DNA from: Halalkalibacter alkalisediminis
GTDB taxonomy: Bacteria; Bacillota; Bacilli; Bacillales; Bacillaceae_D
Direction of reading: 5' to 3'
Length of the DNA stretch: 64,000 nucleotides
NCBI RefSeq assembly: GCF_028610705.1
Contig: NZ_JAQQWT010000003.1
Location: forward strand, 45,312-109,311
The first letter of the stretch is position 1; every line of letters starts with the position of its first letter. A program made the translations under genes and the position numbers. Below are positions 51,369-59,696 of the stretch, in pieces. A model generated the notes under the pieces. The model was not told where the DNA came from. It saw nothing but the letters and a program-made list of their open reading frames with translations, and ran no database searches.

Positions 51369-51443
51369 ATGATTATTGGTTATGCACGTGTTTTTACTAT
51401 TGACCAAAACTTAGATCGTCAATGGTCCATACGACGTTTTTGA
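51369..51443 (+). pseudogene. N-terminal fragment of a serine resolvase/invertase
   Basis: The frame reads MIIGYARVFTIDQNLDRQ, the opening of Hin/Tn3-type serine recombinases (the usual YARVSTxDQNL), then loses similarity and stops after 24 codons. The catalytic Ser of YARVS is Phe here. A good ribosome-binding site (GGAGG) survives. It marks a lost mobile element. Confidence 0.75.
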
Positions 51444-51483
51444 TTAATAGAGACGATTCGTATAGCCTTCTTGTAACCTCCGA

Positions 51484-51633
51484 CTAACTCCCTCTACGGT
51501 CGTCCCAGGAATTTTTGCAATGATCATCTAAGCAAGAAATGGTTTTGTTACGCACTAATTCACTTGCCATACCAATAAGTGCACGTAATTCTTCTTCCGT
51601 TTCTACTGTATCTTGAAACGGAAATTCTTCCAC
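51484..51633 (-). pseudogene. N-terminal fragment of a PPOX-class flavin protein
   Basis: From a GTG behind AGAGGGGG the frame encodes 49 residues, with TEEELRALIGMASELVRNKT and ISCLDDHCKN. This matches the start of the FMN-dependent pyridoxamine-phosphate-oxidase-like (MSMEG_1061-type) proteins; the expected flavin domain is absent and the frame ends in unrelated sequence. Confidence 0.65.
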
Positions 51634-51797
51634 TTTATGCCCCCTCTATGTATCTGAAGCCAAGATAATTTCCTTTCGTTTCCACCAACAGAATGTTTCA
51701 AAACCAATAAACAATTTTCACCCAAGTAATTATACAACCATTATAGTACGAAATTCCATGTTAAACGTTTCTCACTACATATAAAAAAGAGACCTCT

Positions 51798-52598
51798 CTA
51801 CTGAGTGATCTCTGCAATAATCTCTTTTTTTCGTCGTTCTCTTTCAGTCGGCGTCATTCGTGGGCACGTATAACACTTTGCCTTTGCCCCCACAGTTTGA
51901 TAGTAAAGGCAACAAGTTGGCTTCATTCTCTGCATTAAACCAGGGGTTGTAGGATTCTCAATTTCAATGTAAGGGAAATCTAATCTATTTTTCAAACTAT
52001 TAAAAAGAACCTGACTTGCCTCTTTCGTAATCCATTGAAAGTCTTGATTTAACCTTCTCCGTTCTTCTTCAGTCTCTGCTAGGTTCAATGCAACCTTCCA
52101 CCCATATTCTAAACCATGAAGCAGTTGTCCCCAAAGTTCACGCGGTCGAATATCAACAATATCGGCTAAATGATCTAAAAGCGGGGTAATCGTTGATGTG
52201 AAAAGAGAGGAAATATGCTTCCTTTTCCACTCTACCGTTCCATCTCCTTTTTGCCAGTCCCCGCCATTAAGTGTAAAGACCATTGAATCCAACTGATATT
52301 TCTCATTTCTATATAACTGAGTACTCACAGTGCTAAGAGTTAATGGGGTTACCACTTGATGCAACGTGAGCATCGTAATAAATCCTGAACATGTAATTCC
52401 AAACATACTAAAGAAATACGTGGCTGGCACTTGAGGCTTTAGAGCTTTCATTTGTTTGCTATACAGTTCTAGGAAAAGAGTAGCTTGGTTCGTTTCAAAT
52501 AAATCTATTAACTTGCTCTCATAATAAACAGATTCCTGATCTTTACTAGATAGAAAAAAATGTTTATCTACTAACTGCTTGTAGACTACCTTATCCAT
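51798..52598 (-). CDS. FhuF-type siderophore-iron reductase
   Basis: The 266-residue protein is an IucA/FhuF-fold protein whose C terminus has the 2Fe-2S motif C229-C230-x11-C242-x2-C245 (CCLYYQTVGAKAKCYTC), the hallmark of FhuF. It reduces ferric siderophore iron in the cytoplasm. The ATG at 52598 is six bases from AGGGGAG. It follows a siderophore ABC ATPase gene by about 36 bases, and both lie behind a Fur box, so they form an iron-starvation unit. Confidence 0.85.
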   Translation of the reverse strand: MDKVVYKQLVDKHFFLSSKDQESVYYESKLIDLFETNQATLFLELYSKQMKALKPQVPATYFFSMFGITCSGFITMLTLHQVVTPLTLSTVSTQLYRNEKYQLDSMVFTLNGGDWQKGDGTVEWKRKHISSLFTSTITPLLDHLADIVDIRPRELWGQLLHGLEYGWKVALNLAETEEERRRLNQDFQWITKEASQVLFNSLKNRLDFPYIEIENPTTPGLMQRMKPTCCLYYQTVGAKAKCYTCPRMTPTERERRKKEIIAEITQ

Positions 52599-52634
52599 CA
52601 TCTTCTCCCCTAGCAATACATGTATTTTGTATAG

Positions 52635-53429
52635 TTATCCCAATTGTCCTACTAAGTCGTACGTAACACATACCGGTTTATGAGTCCGCGGATCAGTCAC
52701 AACCTCTGCATCAATATGAAACACATCCCTTAGAACATCAGATGTCATAACTTGCTTCGGTGTTCCTTCTTTTATTATCGTTCCTTTATTTAAGGCAACC
52801 ATATGATCAGCAAAACGTGCTGCATGATTCAGGTCATGAATGACCATTACAATCGTACGGCCTTGCTCTTTGTTTAAGCGCTCTAATAATTGTAAAATTT
52901 CAAGTTGATGAGCCAGGTCTAAATAAGTTGTCGGTTCATCTAAAAGGAGTAAATCCGTATCTTGAGCAAGAGCCATCGCAATCCACACTCGTTGGCGTTG
53001 TCCACCTGATAAGGCGTCAATTGGGCGTTCTTGATAATCAATCATTCCTGTAACTTCTAAAGCCCACTTTACCATTTGACGATCTTCCTTCGTCAATTTC
53101 CCAAAACCTTTTTGGTGAGGAAAACGCCCGTATGAAACAAGTTCCGCTACCGTTAATCCATTTGGAGCCTCTGGAGTTTGTGGGAGAATTGCCATCTTTT
53201 TCGCAATCGTCTTTGTTGATTCCTTATGAATCGCTCTACCATCTAAATAGATAGCCCCCGATTTCGAAGCATGTATTCTAGCCATTGTTTTTAAGATCGT
53301 TGACTTTCCGCATCCGTTAGGTCCAATTACTGTTGTTACCTTTCCTTCTGGAATCTCTAAATCCAACCCTTTAACAATATCCGCACTACCATATGAAATG
53401 CTTAATTTTTCTGTTGCTAATTGAACCAT
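52635..53429 (-). CDS. Iron-siderophore ABC transporter ATPase (YusV/FecE type)
   Basis: The 264-residue ATPase has Walker A GPNGCGKST (36-44), the signature LSGGQRQRVWIAMAL, Walker B LLLLDEPTTYLDL and the switch His in VMVIHDLNHAARF. The sequence matches YusV, the shared ATPase for several siderophore permeases in Bacillus, and there is no permease gene next to it, which agrees. A Fur box lies upstream. Confidence 0.92.
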   Translation of the reverse strand: MVQLATEKLSISYGSADIVKGLDLEIPEGKVTTVIGPNGCGKSTILKTMARIHASKSGAIYLDGRAIHKESTKTIAKKMAILPQTPEAPNGLTVAELVSYGRFPHQKGFGKLTKEDRQMVKWALEVTGMIDYQERPIDALSGGQRQRVWIAMALAQDTDLLLLDEPTTYLDLAHQLEILQLLERLNKEQGRTIVMVIHDLNHAARFADHMVALNKGTIIKEGTPKQVMTSDVLRDVFHIDAEVVTDPRTHKPVCVTYDLVGQLG

Positions 53430-53524
53430 GCGAATACCTCCAATTCATTTCCTTCATGAGTAAAAAAGAGAATATAGCGCTCCTAATAGAGAAATGACAA
53501 TCCCCAGTTAACCACAACCAATAT

Positions 53525-53539
53525 CGATAATCATTATCA
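53525..53539. promoter_or_regulatory. Fur box
   Basis: CGATAATCATTATCA matches the Bacillus Fur 7-1-7 motif TGATAATNATTATCA in all but the first base. It lies about 100 bases upstream of the siderophore ATPase start codon. The rest of 53430-53723 shows no gene. Confidence 0.82.
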
Positions 53540-53723
53540 TTTACAGTATAAAGCCTCTTCATTTAAACTTCAATCATTTTTTCTAACATATATATTAAAA
53601 GGAAAGTATGGGGTTATCCTCAAAGACCCAGAAAATAGGTCATTTACTCAGGTACATACACCCTTCCATCCGGGATATTTGTGAATAGACTATTCTGAGA
53701 GGTAAAGAAAGGAGGGTTAAACG

Positions 53724-54398
53724 ATGGCCAAGAAGAAAATTGATTTTGATTTTGACTTAGGGCTTAATTTGGATTTCGATCTTGACCTTGGAATCGATAA
53801 AGATTTTGACTTTCAAGAGAAATTCACTGAACTTTGTATGAAAAAGATCCAGAAAAAAAAGCAAAAAAACGATAAAGAAAAGGATATAGATAAACCTAAA
53901 TGCTCAAAAGATAAAAAGGATATCAATAAACGATTCAAAAAAACGGCCAAGGATTTGATTAGTTTAAAACCTATTGAATTAAAAGACCTTTTCGATAACA
54001 AAAAAGAAGAATGTCTTAAGAAGCCAAACAAACTAGAACCATCAAAAGATCCTGAATGTTCTAAAAAAGAACACGCAAAAGATCTTAAATATCTAAAAAA
54101 GTTGAAACCCTTGAAAGATCTCGATAAATTAGATGACCTAGACGACCTCAAACATTTAAAGAAGCTTAAGCATCTTAAATCAAAAAAAGATTGTATTTGC
54201 GAGGTCATTAAGAAATTCGAAGGCAAAAGAGTGTCCATACGCACAAAATCCGGAGAAGGAATTACAGGTACAATAGCTAAAGTTAAGAAAAACAATTGTG
54301 TTGTCATTGACCAACGTGCAATGGTTTCTCCACCTGAACCCGCTCTCCGCACCATTATTAATTGTAAAGATATTGAGAGTATCTCTAAGTTTGTTTAA
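53724..54398 (+). CDS. Low-complexity Lys/Asp/Leu-rich protein, unknown function
   Basis: The 224-residue protein has three zones: an acidic aromatic start of the type DFDFDLGLNLDFDLDL, a central Lys-rich region (residues 40-150) with K-L-K and D-L repeats such as LKDLDKLDDLDDLKHLKKLK, and a compact C-terminal domain (about 155-224) with KRVSIRTKSGEGITGTIAKV and a Cys. The C-terminal part resembles small SH3/Sm-like beta barrels. AAAGGAGG precedes the ATG. It has its own terminator. A structural or spore-surface role is possible but not shown. Confidence 0.7.
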   Translation: MAKKKIDFDFDLGLNLDFDLDLGIDKDFDFQEKFTELCMKKIQKKKQKNDKEKDIDKPKCSKDKKDINKRFKKTAKDLISLKPIELKDLFDNKKEECLKKPNKLEPSKDPECSKKEHAKDLKYLKKLKPLKDLDKLDDLDDLKHLKKLKHLKSKKDCICEVIKKFEGKRVSIRTKSGEGITGTIAKVKKNNCVVIDQRAMVSPPEPALRTIINCKDIESISKFV

Positions 54399-54407
54399 AT
54401 AAAAAGT

Positions 54408-54434
54408 AACACAAATCACAGGGTGATTTGTGTT
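54408..54434 (+). terminator. Rho-independent terminator
   Basis: A perfect 12-bp stem (54408-54419 with 54423-54434) with a 3-base loop is followed by CTTTT, ten bases after the stop of the Lys-rich protein. Confidence 0.85.
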
Positions 54435-54547
54435 CTTTTCATTAAGATAAGGCATGCAATTTTTATTTAAAACTCCCAATCAGCATCCCTGACATATTAC
54501 TTAATATATCTATCTTCCTTATTATCATTCTATTCTCTATTAAGATG

Positions 54548-54703
54548 CTAAACTTTGTCTGCGGTTAATCGTAATGCTTCATTACGAAGATTGATACTTG
54601 CGTTAATATCCCTTTGGTAATGACTTTTGCATGTTGGGCAAGTCCATTCACGTAAGGCAAGATTTTTTAACGTCTTTGTGTTTGTGACCACATAGCGTTA
54701 AGT
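54548..54703 (-). pseudogene. C-terminal fragment of an IS200/IS605 TnpB
   Basis: The minus strand encodes LTLCGHKHKDVKNLALREWT followed by CPTCKSHYQRDINASINLRN and the stop at 54548. This is the zinc-finger and final RuvC segment of TnpB/OrfB, here with its REWTCPTC pair and the conserved D in RDINA. The rest of tnpB, tnpA and the element ends are not seen. Confidence 0.85.
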
Positions 54704-54752
54704 TACGGCTAAAATTATAAAAGAAAACTTGTAACCAAATTCACGTTACAAG

Positions 54753-55013
54753 TTATTTTTTCTGATCTAACATTTTAGCAACCGTATCAAAGTTAACTGA
54801 CTTTGAATCATTTACTAGCGTTTGTACGATTTGTTCTTCCATCTCTTTTGTAACCGTCTTATTGGCAACTTTTGATACCTCTTGAACAATTCGTCTAACC
54901 GTTTGTTCATCATTAAAATTAGCATTTTGAAATGAGTTTGCTAATTTAAGAACATCCGTCATTTTAACACCAGTTTTCTTTTCAATGTTGTGAAAAAATC
55001 CTTTTCCAAACAA
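54753..55013 (-). CDS. spoVIF: Stage VI sporulation protein SpoVIF
   Basis: The 86-residue protein reads FFHNIEKKTGVKMTDVLKLA and NDEQTVRRIVQEVSKVANK, matching SpoVIF (YjcC), a small protein required for late coat assembly and transcription of coat genes in Bacillus. The TTG at 55013 lies six bases from GAGGAGGA and gives the normal length; an upstream in-frame start has no ribosome-binding site. The YjcZ-type peptide gene lies just upstream, on the same strand. Confidence 0.8.
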   Translation of the reverse strand: MFGKGFFHNIEKKTGVKMTDVLKLANSFQNANFNDEQTVRRIVQEVSKVANKTVTKEMEEQIVQTLVNDSKSVNFDTVAKMLDQKK

Positions 55014-55090
55014 TATAAATCCTCCTCTTATTGGAGTAGGAAATTGCCCCATGGTCAAAGTGGAGCAATTCCTACATGTCAATAGTCATA

Positions 55091-55189
55091 TTAGTAGCCG
55101 TAGCTACAGTATGACGCGCCAATGATGATTAACAAGATGAACAATACAACAAGTAATGCAAAGCCACCTCCGTGTGCGTATCCAGACAT
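55091..55189 (-). CDS. YjcZ-family small sporulation membrane peptide
   Basis: The 32-residue peptide starts MSGYAHGGGFALLVVLFILL and ends with a short polar tail (ASYCSYGY). This is the Gly-rich head and single span of the YjcZ/SscA-like family. GGGAGGTG precedes the ATG. It is too short for most gene finders. Confidence 0.88.
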   Translation of the reverse strand: MSGYAHGGGFALLVVLFILLIIIGASYCSYGY

Positions 55190-55333
55190 GTAGAACACCT
55201 CCCTTAACCAGCAAGTAAATAGCAGTTAACTACTATTCTTCGTTACTATATGCGAGTTAAAAACGACATGTTTGGGTAAATGTATAGATTTTTTTAAAAA
55301 GCTTAATTAACTTATTTTTCGTAGTAGCCATAC

Positions 55334-55579
55334 TTGCTGCTTGGCCTTTATAATCCTTTACCTAACCTTCCTAACAGTCATTACATCCTCCAAAAATACA
55401 ATCACATCTTGCACTCCTTTGTATCTCCCACTATCACGTATGTTGATCTATATACCCCTTTTCTCCATCAAGAAAAATCATTGCTATCTTTTGATAGACA
55501 CCCGAATAATCAAGGGTACCGCATTATCACTGAACAGGTTTATATAAATTATCTTCAAGCCACCGCTCCAATCATGTAA
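55334..55579 (+). pseudogene. C-terminal remnant of an SGNH/GDSL lipase
   Basis: The frame encodes 81 residues with VDLYTPFLHQEKSLLSFDRH and PNNQGYRIITEQ, the block V region of SGNH hydrolases (D-x-x-H). A stop lies directly upstream and there is no ribosome-binding site, so the N-terminal catalytic part has been lost. Confidence 0.65.
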
Positions 55580-55622
55580 AAAAGACAAAGAGAAAAGCAA
55601 AAGCTTCTCTCTTTGTCTTTTT
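55579..55622. terminator. Bidirectional terminator
   Basis: A 15-bp stem (55579-55593 with 55608-55622) with A and T runs ends the SGNH remnant frame and the convergent Pro/Lys-rich gene. Confidence 0.82.
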
Positions 55623-55645
55623 AATTGATGCCACTACTTCAAATA

Positions 55646-55984
55646 TTAAATCCACCAAAAGCCTGGACGTTTCTCTGTTTTATCGTCTGTCGGCTCTGTT
55701 TGTACTGGTTTCGCTGGTCTAGGTGGGCCAAATAAAAGCCTTGCCCAAGGATCGACTTTTTTCTCATCCTCTGGGGCTTTTTTATCATCTTTTACAGGTT
55801 TTTTATCTTCAACTGGCTTCTTATCCTTAACCGGCTTACAATCTGGTTTCTTATCTTCTATCGGCTTTTCAACAGGTTGTTCACATACTGGCTTTTTACT
55901 CTCCACTGGTTTACTTGGTTTCTTCCCTATAGATCCTGGAATTGTCATATCTCTCCCAATTGTTGGGTTGCGATGTTCATACAT
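55646..55984 (-). CDS. Pro/Lys-rich repeat protein, unknown function
   Basis: The 112-residue protein has a short N-terminal head (MYEHRNPTIGRDMTIPG), a low-complexity middle of KKPVxDKKPVxD-type repeats with two Cys, and a C-terminal part with PWARLLFGPPRPAKPV and an aromatic end GFWWI. AAAGGAG precedes the ATG. The repeats suggest a structural or surface protein. Not recognised. Confidence 0.65.
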   Translation of the reverse strand: MYEHRNPTIGRDMTIPGSIGKKPSKPVESKKPVCEQPVEKPIEDKKPDCKPVKDKKPVEDKKPVKDDKKAPEDEKKVDPWARLLFGPPRPAKPVQTEPTDDKTEKRPGFWWI

Positions 55985-56070
55985 TCTGCATTCTCCTTTT
56001 CCATTAGATTTACTATATGGTTATAGTCTATGGAGAAAACAACTAGTTTGACTGGGTTTCTATGCAACCA

Positions 56071-56739
56071 TTACAAGATCATGACACCATCTAAACTATG
56101 AAAAAAACGTTTCGATTGAAAAGGCTCGGATTCCGCTTCCTTACTCAACTGGATGAATTCATTAATGTTCATATTCACTTCTTGTTCAAGCGAATGAACT
56201 CCAAGAATGGGCTCATTCTCATATTCATTCACTAACCAAGTTGCTAAGCCACTTGGAGATTTTAGGACATTGAACGATGTAATCACGTGATCAATGGAGA
56301 AGGTCTCAAGCAGTCTTAAGGCTTGTTCTAACTTTAAAAATGTTTCTCTTTCACCCAACTCCCAACTTGACTCAAGAGTTGCTAATATTTCCTTCATCTT
56401 ACCAATCGTATTTGAATCTAATTCTTCTCTCAAAGGAAGTTGATCTAAAATTTCAGAAAAGGAATCGTCACCAATCATAATTGTTTTCGGATCCATCTCT
56501 TCAATCATAAAATAGCCGATAAAGGCCGTTGGCAGGAATATATATTGCACAAATCCTGTAACCGCTTTAATATCTTCAAAAAGCAAACGAACTGATTCTT
56601 GTTGACCTGAATAAGAATTCAAAATCTGACCTATAAAGATTAAATCATTCTGTTTATAGATTTGATTGCTTGGTGAAAGCCAAGTGTCCCCTTGCCTTAC
56701 TTTCTTTTTCCAATAATTAGGATATCGGTATTTACACAA
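56071..56739 (-). CDS. Protein of unknown function
   Basis: The 222-residue protein starts at a TTG six bases from AGGTG. It has an N-terminal part with WKKKVRQGDTWLSPSNQIY, one possible membrane-associated stretch near FVQYIFLPTAFIGYFMI (residues 63-79) and an acidic helical C-terminal half. No motif was recognised. Upstream is a non-coding stretch with one hairpin. Confidence 0.6.
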   Translation of the reverse strand: MCKYRYPNYWKKKVRQGDTWLSPSNQIYKQNDLIFIGQILNSYSGQQESVRLLFEDIKAVTGFVQYIFLPTAFIGYFMIEEMDPKTIMIGDDSFSEILDQLPLREELDSNTIGKMKEILATLESSWELGERETFLKLEQALRLLETFSIDHVITSFNVLKSPSGLATWLVNEYENEPILGVHSLEQEVNMNINEFIQLSKEAESEPFQSKRFFHSLDGVMIL

Positions 56740-56778
56740 ATTCGCACCTACTCTCTAGTAAACACTAGGTTTCATCAA

Positions 56779-56816
56779 AACAGGCAGCCCTTTTTAACCA
56801 CAAAGATCTGCCTGTT
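56779..56816. repeat. Hairpin with long loop
   Basis: Perfect arms AACAGGCAG and CTGCCTGTT enclose a 20-base loop, upstream of the unknown gene at 56071-56739. The stretch 56817-56993 shows no gene. Confidence 0.5.
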
Positions 56817-56993
56817 CAAGTTAATTAGAACAAAAGATTCATCTATTTTTCCCCTATTGCTAATCCTCTATTCATATTTACCACATCATACTAAAAATCT
56901 GTGCATCAAGCTACTCTTTTTCACCTTAAATAGTCGTATTCATCCGCTTATTAACGAGCCTAGTAGCTCCATTTGTTATAAAATAGAATAGTA

Positions 56994-57244
56994 ATGAATG
57001 ATGGAGATCATTATATATTAAAGACATTCCTACTCGGTTTCGTAACCTTTATTTCCGTAAGTGGGCTATTATTAGTAATAGGTTCAGATTGGAATATCGC
57101 CTTTTAGTTCAATTTCGTTTTTATGAAAAAACAGCATCTATTTTTGTTGCTGGAGGCTTCGTTATTCCTTTCTTGCACGTTAGTTTATTTAGTTATGTAG
57201 GTGGACACTTTTATTCTAAGAAAGTCACACTAAGCCAATTTTAG
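56994..57244 (+). pseudogene. Frameshifted small membrane protein gene
   Basis: An ATG frame encodes a membrane span (FLLGFVTFISVSGLLLVIGS) and stops at 57105. Another frame continues with RFYEKTASIFVAGGFVIPFL and a polar end (YSKKVTLSQF) to 57244. The two parts read as one two-span protein of about 80 residues broken by a frameshift around 57075-57105. No ribosome-binding site is convincing. Not recognised. Confidence 0.5.
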
Positions 57245-57264
57245 ACATTCTGAACATTATAAAA

Positions 57265-57290
57265 GCCTGTCCTCCTTAGGAGGTTCAGGC
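57265..57290 (-). terminator. Terminator of the flavoprotein gene
   Basis: The stem GCCTGTCCTCC/GGAGGTTCAGGC (one mismatch) closes a short loop and is followed by TTTTAT on the minus strand, two bases after the stop. Confidence 0.75.
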
Positions 57291-57292
57291 CA

Positions 57293-58213
57293 TTATTGTT
57301 GCTTATTCCAGTCTTCTTCGACAAATTCTTTATTCATATAGACACCTGTTTCATATCCTTCGCTTGCCGCACCCATTAACCCAGTAAAGCGTTTGGCAGC
57401 GTCACCAATAATAAACAGTCCATCTACACTTGTTTTTCCATGCTCTTTTGTTTCGAATCCATGTTGATCATTTAATTTCACTCCTAATTTTTCTGGAAGC
57501 ATCGTTGCTTGCCTAGCTCCTGTATTCACAATGAATCCAGACTTACGATTTATCTTCTCCCCATCATTGAAAACGAGATGGTCTAAAAATCCATCATGTG
57601 ATAGAACCTCTTTAATCGGAGTTTCAATCAAACGAACATTATGCTCGTGTAACTCGAGTTTTTCTTTTTCTGTTAGTGAAGCAGGACCATTTGTCGCTAC
57701 AACTAAGTCCTTACTCCAATTATAAATTAATCTGACATAGTGAATGAGATTTTTTTTGTTACCAATCATGGCAATAGGTTGATCTCGATGTTCCCACCCA
57801 TCGCAATAAGGACAAGAAAAGACCGACTTCCCATAAACTTGATCAAGTCCTGGTATATCAGGAATATCTTCTTTTAACCCTGTTGCAAAAATCAATTTCC
57901 TGCTAAACATCACTGTACCAGTTTGGGTCGTTGTTTTAAATTGACTTTGATCGTGATCGACCTCTTCGACCAAGTCGTTTAAAATCGTTACATTAGCATA
58001 GGTATTCATTTGTTCAAGCGCCAATTCTCGAAGTTCAAAAGGCTTAATCCCATCTCTTGTTAAAAAACCATGTGATTCATATGTCACCTCATTTCGCGGA
58101 TGACCCGAGTCAATTAAGACTACACTTCTTCTTGAACGTCCGAGTACTAAGGCTGCACTTAAGCCTCCTGGCCCGCCCCCAACTATGACAACATCAACCG
58201 TTCTTTGATCCAT
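57293..58213 (-). CDS. Thioredoxin-reductase-like NAD(P)/FAD oxidoreductase
   Basis: The 306-residue flavoprotein has the N-terminal FAD motif VGGGPGGLSAALVLGRSRRS, the redox pair C134-P-Y-C137 (SCPYCDGWEHRDQP), a second nucleotide-binding motif near AMIGN and the C-terminal FAD motif GLFIIGDAAKRFTGLMGAAS. The CPYC-DGWE pattern is that of a TrxR-like subfamily distinct from TrxB (CAxC). It probably reduces a small redox protein or disulfide. GGAAGGGG precedes the ATG. Partner unknown. Confidence 0.87.
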   Translation of the reverse strand: MDQRTVDVVIVGGGPGGLSAALVLGRSRRSVVLIDSGHPRNEVTYESHGFLTRDGIKPFELRELALEQMNTYANVTILNDLVEEVDHDQSQFKTTTQTGTVMFSRKLIFATGLKEDIPDIPGLDQVYGKSVFSCPYCDGWEHRDQPIAMIGNKKNLIHYVRLIYNWSKDLVVATNGPASLTEKEKLELHEHNVRLIETPIKEVLSHDGFLDHLVFNDGEKINRKSGFIVNTGARQATMLPEKLGVKLNDQHGFETKEHGKTSVDGLFIIGDAAKRFTGLMGAASEGYETGVYMNKEFVEEDWNKQQ

Positions 58214-58276
58214 TCTAAAAAACCCCTTCCCAAGCTTGGTCGTACAGGTAGCTCACTTCTATTCAAAAATAAAAAA

Positions 58277-58293
58277 GGCAGACTTAGTCTGCC
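58277..58293 (-). terminator. Terminator of ppiB
   Basis: Perfect arms GGCAGAC and GTCTGCC with a 3-base loop are followed by TTTTTTA on the minus strand, 20 bases after the stop. Confidence 0.8.
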
Positions 58294-58313
58294 CTTCTCT
58301 TTTACATCCTATT

Positions 58314-58751
58314 CTATTCTTCGTCCCAAACCTTAACTTCTTGCATTGTATCGCCTTGTTTAATGCGGTACACAGAATCAAGACCTTCAACAACTTGTCC
58401 AAATACAGTATGCACACCATCTAAATGCGGTTGTGGCTCATGCACGATAAAGAACTGACTGCCACCTGTATCTTTTCCAGCGTGTGCCATTGAAAGAGAA
58501 CCTGCAACATGCTTATGTGGGTTACCAGCAGTTTCGCATTTAATTGAATAGCCAGCGCCACCTGTTCCATTACCAGTAGGGCAACCGCCTTGAGCCACAA
58601 AGCCAGGGATTACACGGTGAAACGTTAATCCATTATAGAAACCTTCATTTGCTAACTTCTCAAAATTTTCAACATGTCCAGGTGCTGCTTCTGGGAAGAA
58701 CTCGATCACAAGCTTTTCACCATTTTCAAAAGAGATAGAACCTTTTTTCAT
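58314..58751 (-). CDS. ppiB: Peptidyl-prolyl cis-trans isomerase PpiB (cyclophilin)
   Basis: The 145-residue protein has the cyclophilin core with [40 protein letters not shown] and [15 protein letters not shown], which form the active site and cyclosporin pocket. It catalyses prolyl isomerisation in the cytoplasm. The ATG at 58751 follows GGAGG; an ATG five codons upstream precedes it badly. Monocistronic. Confidence 0.95.
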   Translation of the reverse strand: MKKGSISFENGEKLVIEFFPEAAPGHVENFEKLANEGFYNGLTFHRVIPGFVAQGGCPTGNGTGGAGYSIKCETAGNPHKHVAGSLSMAHAGKDTGGSQFFIVHEPQPHLDGVHTVFGQVVEGLDSVYRIKQGDTMQEVKVWDEE

Positions 58752-58994
58752 ATGTATAGCCTCCATTTTTGGGTAGATTCACTTTATTGTACACGATTCG
58801 CATTGTAATGTGAAATCGAAAAGGCTAACCTAGGTAAATTCGTATTTTTTTTTTGAATTGTCCCGTTGGTAAGGCTCTCATCCTAAGTAAACAGTTAATT
58901 GCATTTTTGAATTATAACTGCGAATTTGTCCACTTTCAACTAGAACAATTCTTCCTTTATTTATTTACTCAATAAAGACAAATGTCATTAATGG

Positions 58995-59029
58995 AAAAAA
59001 GCTCCTGAAACTTGTTCAGGAGCTTTTTT
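58995..59029 (-). terminator. Terminator of the uxaA-uxaB-kdgA operon
   Basis: A perfect 15-bp stem (58995-59009 with 59015-59029) with a 5-base loop and T runs on both sides follows the kdgA stop by four bases. Confidence 0.9.
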
Positions 59030-59033
59030 CCTG

Positions 59034-59669
59034 TTATTTTCTTGCTTGTTGAACGGCTTCAACGAAAAGCTTCGATTTTGCCGTAATCGCAAGTAAAGCT
59101 TCCTCATCGATTTTCGAAGGAACGAGCGTGCTTCCGACACCCAGACCAACTGCTCCTGATTTAATATAAGCCCCTGCATTATCTAAATCAATGCCACCTG
59201 TTACCATCAATGGGATGTGAGGCAACGGCCCTTTTACATTTTTAATATAAGAAGGACCTACAACTCCAGCAGGGAACACTTTAATGAGATCAGCTCCATT
59301 TTCATAAGCAGTAAGGATTTCAGTAGGTGTGAATGCTCCTGGGATACTTAATACACCGTAGCGTTTTGACATCTTGATCGTTTCAGGATTTACTGTAGGA
59401 GAGAATACAAATCGAGCCCCTGATAAAATGGCTGCACGAGCCGTTTCTGGGTCTAATACAGTTCCTGCTCCAACAATGACATCCTCATTTGCGAGTTCAG
59501 AGGCTACCTTTTCTATGATCGCCATAGCTTTTGGGGTTTCCACTGTTATTTCTAGTGCCTTTACGCCACCTTCTCTAAGTGCTTTACCTATTTTAACGAT
59601 ATTTTCTGGTTTTGAACCACGGATTACTGCTACAATTCCACTTTCAGTGATTTGCTTTAATAAATTCAT
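59034..59669 (-). CDS. kdgA: KDPG/KDG-type aldolase
   Basis: The 211-residue enzyme is a class I aldolase with IVAVIRG near residue 11, the acid E40 in ALEITVETPKA, the phosphate/substrate loop in GAGTVLDPE and the Schiff-base lysine in LIKVFPAG near residue 128. It splits 2-keto-3-deoxy-6-phosphogluconate into pyruvate and glyceraldehyde 3-phosphate. Third gene of the uxa operon; KdgK, which would supply its substrate, is not in the window. Confidence 0.93.
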   Translation of the reverse strand: MNLLKQITESGIVAVIRGSKPENIVKIGKALREGGVKALEITVETPKAMAIIEKVASELANEDVIVGAGTVLDPETARAAILSGARFVFSPTVNPETIKMSKRYGVLSIPGAFTPTEILTAYENGADLIKVFPAGVVGPSYIKNVKGPLPHIPLMVTGGIDLDNAGAYIKSGAVGLGVGSTLVPSKIDEEALLAITAKSKLFVEAVQQARK

Positions 59670-59696
59670 ACTTATCTCCAGTCTGACTTTTGCCCT

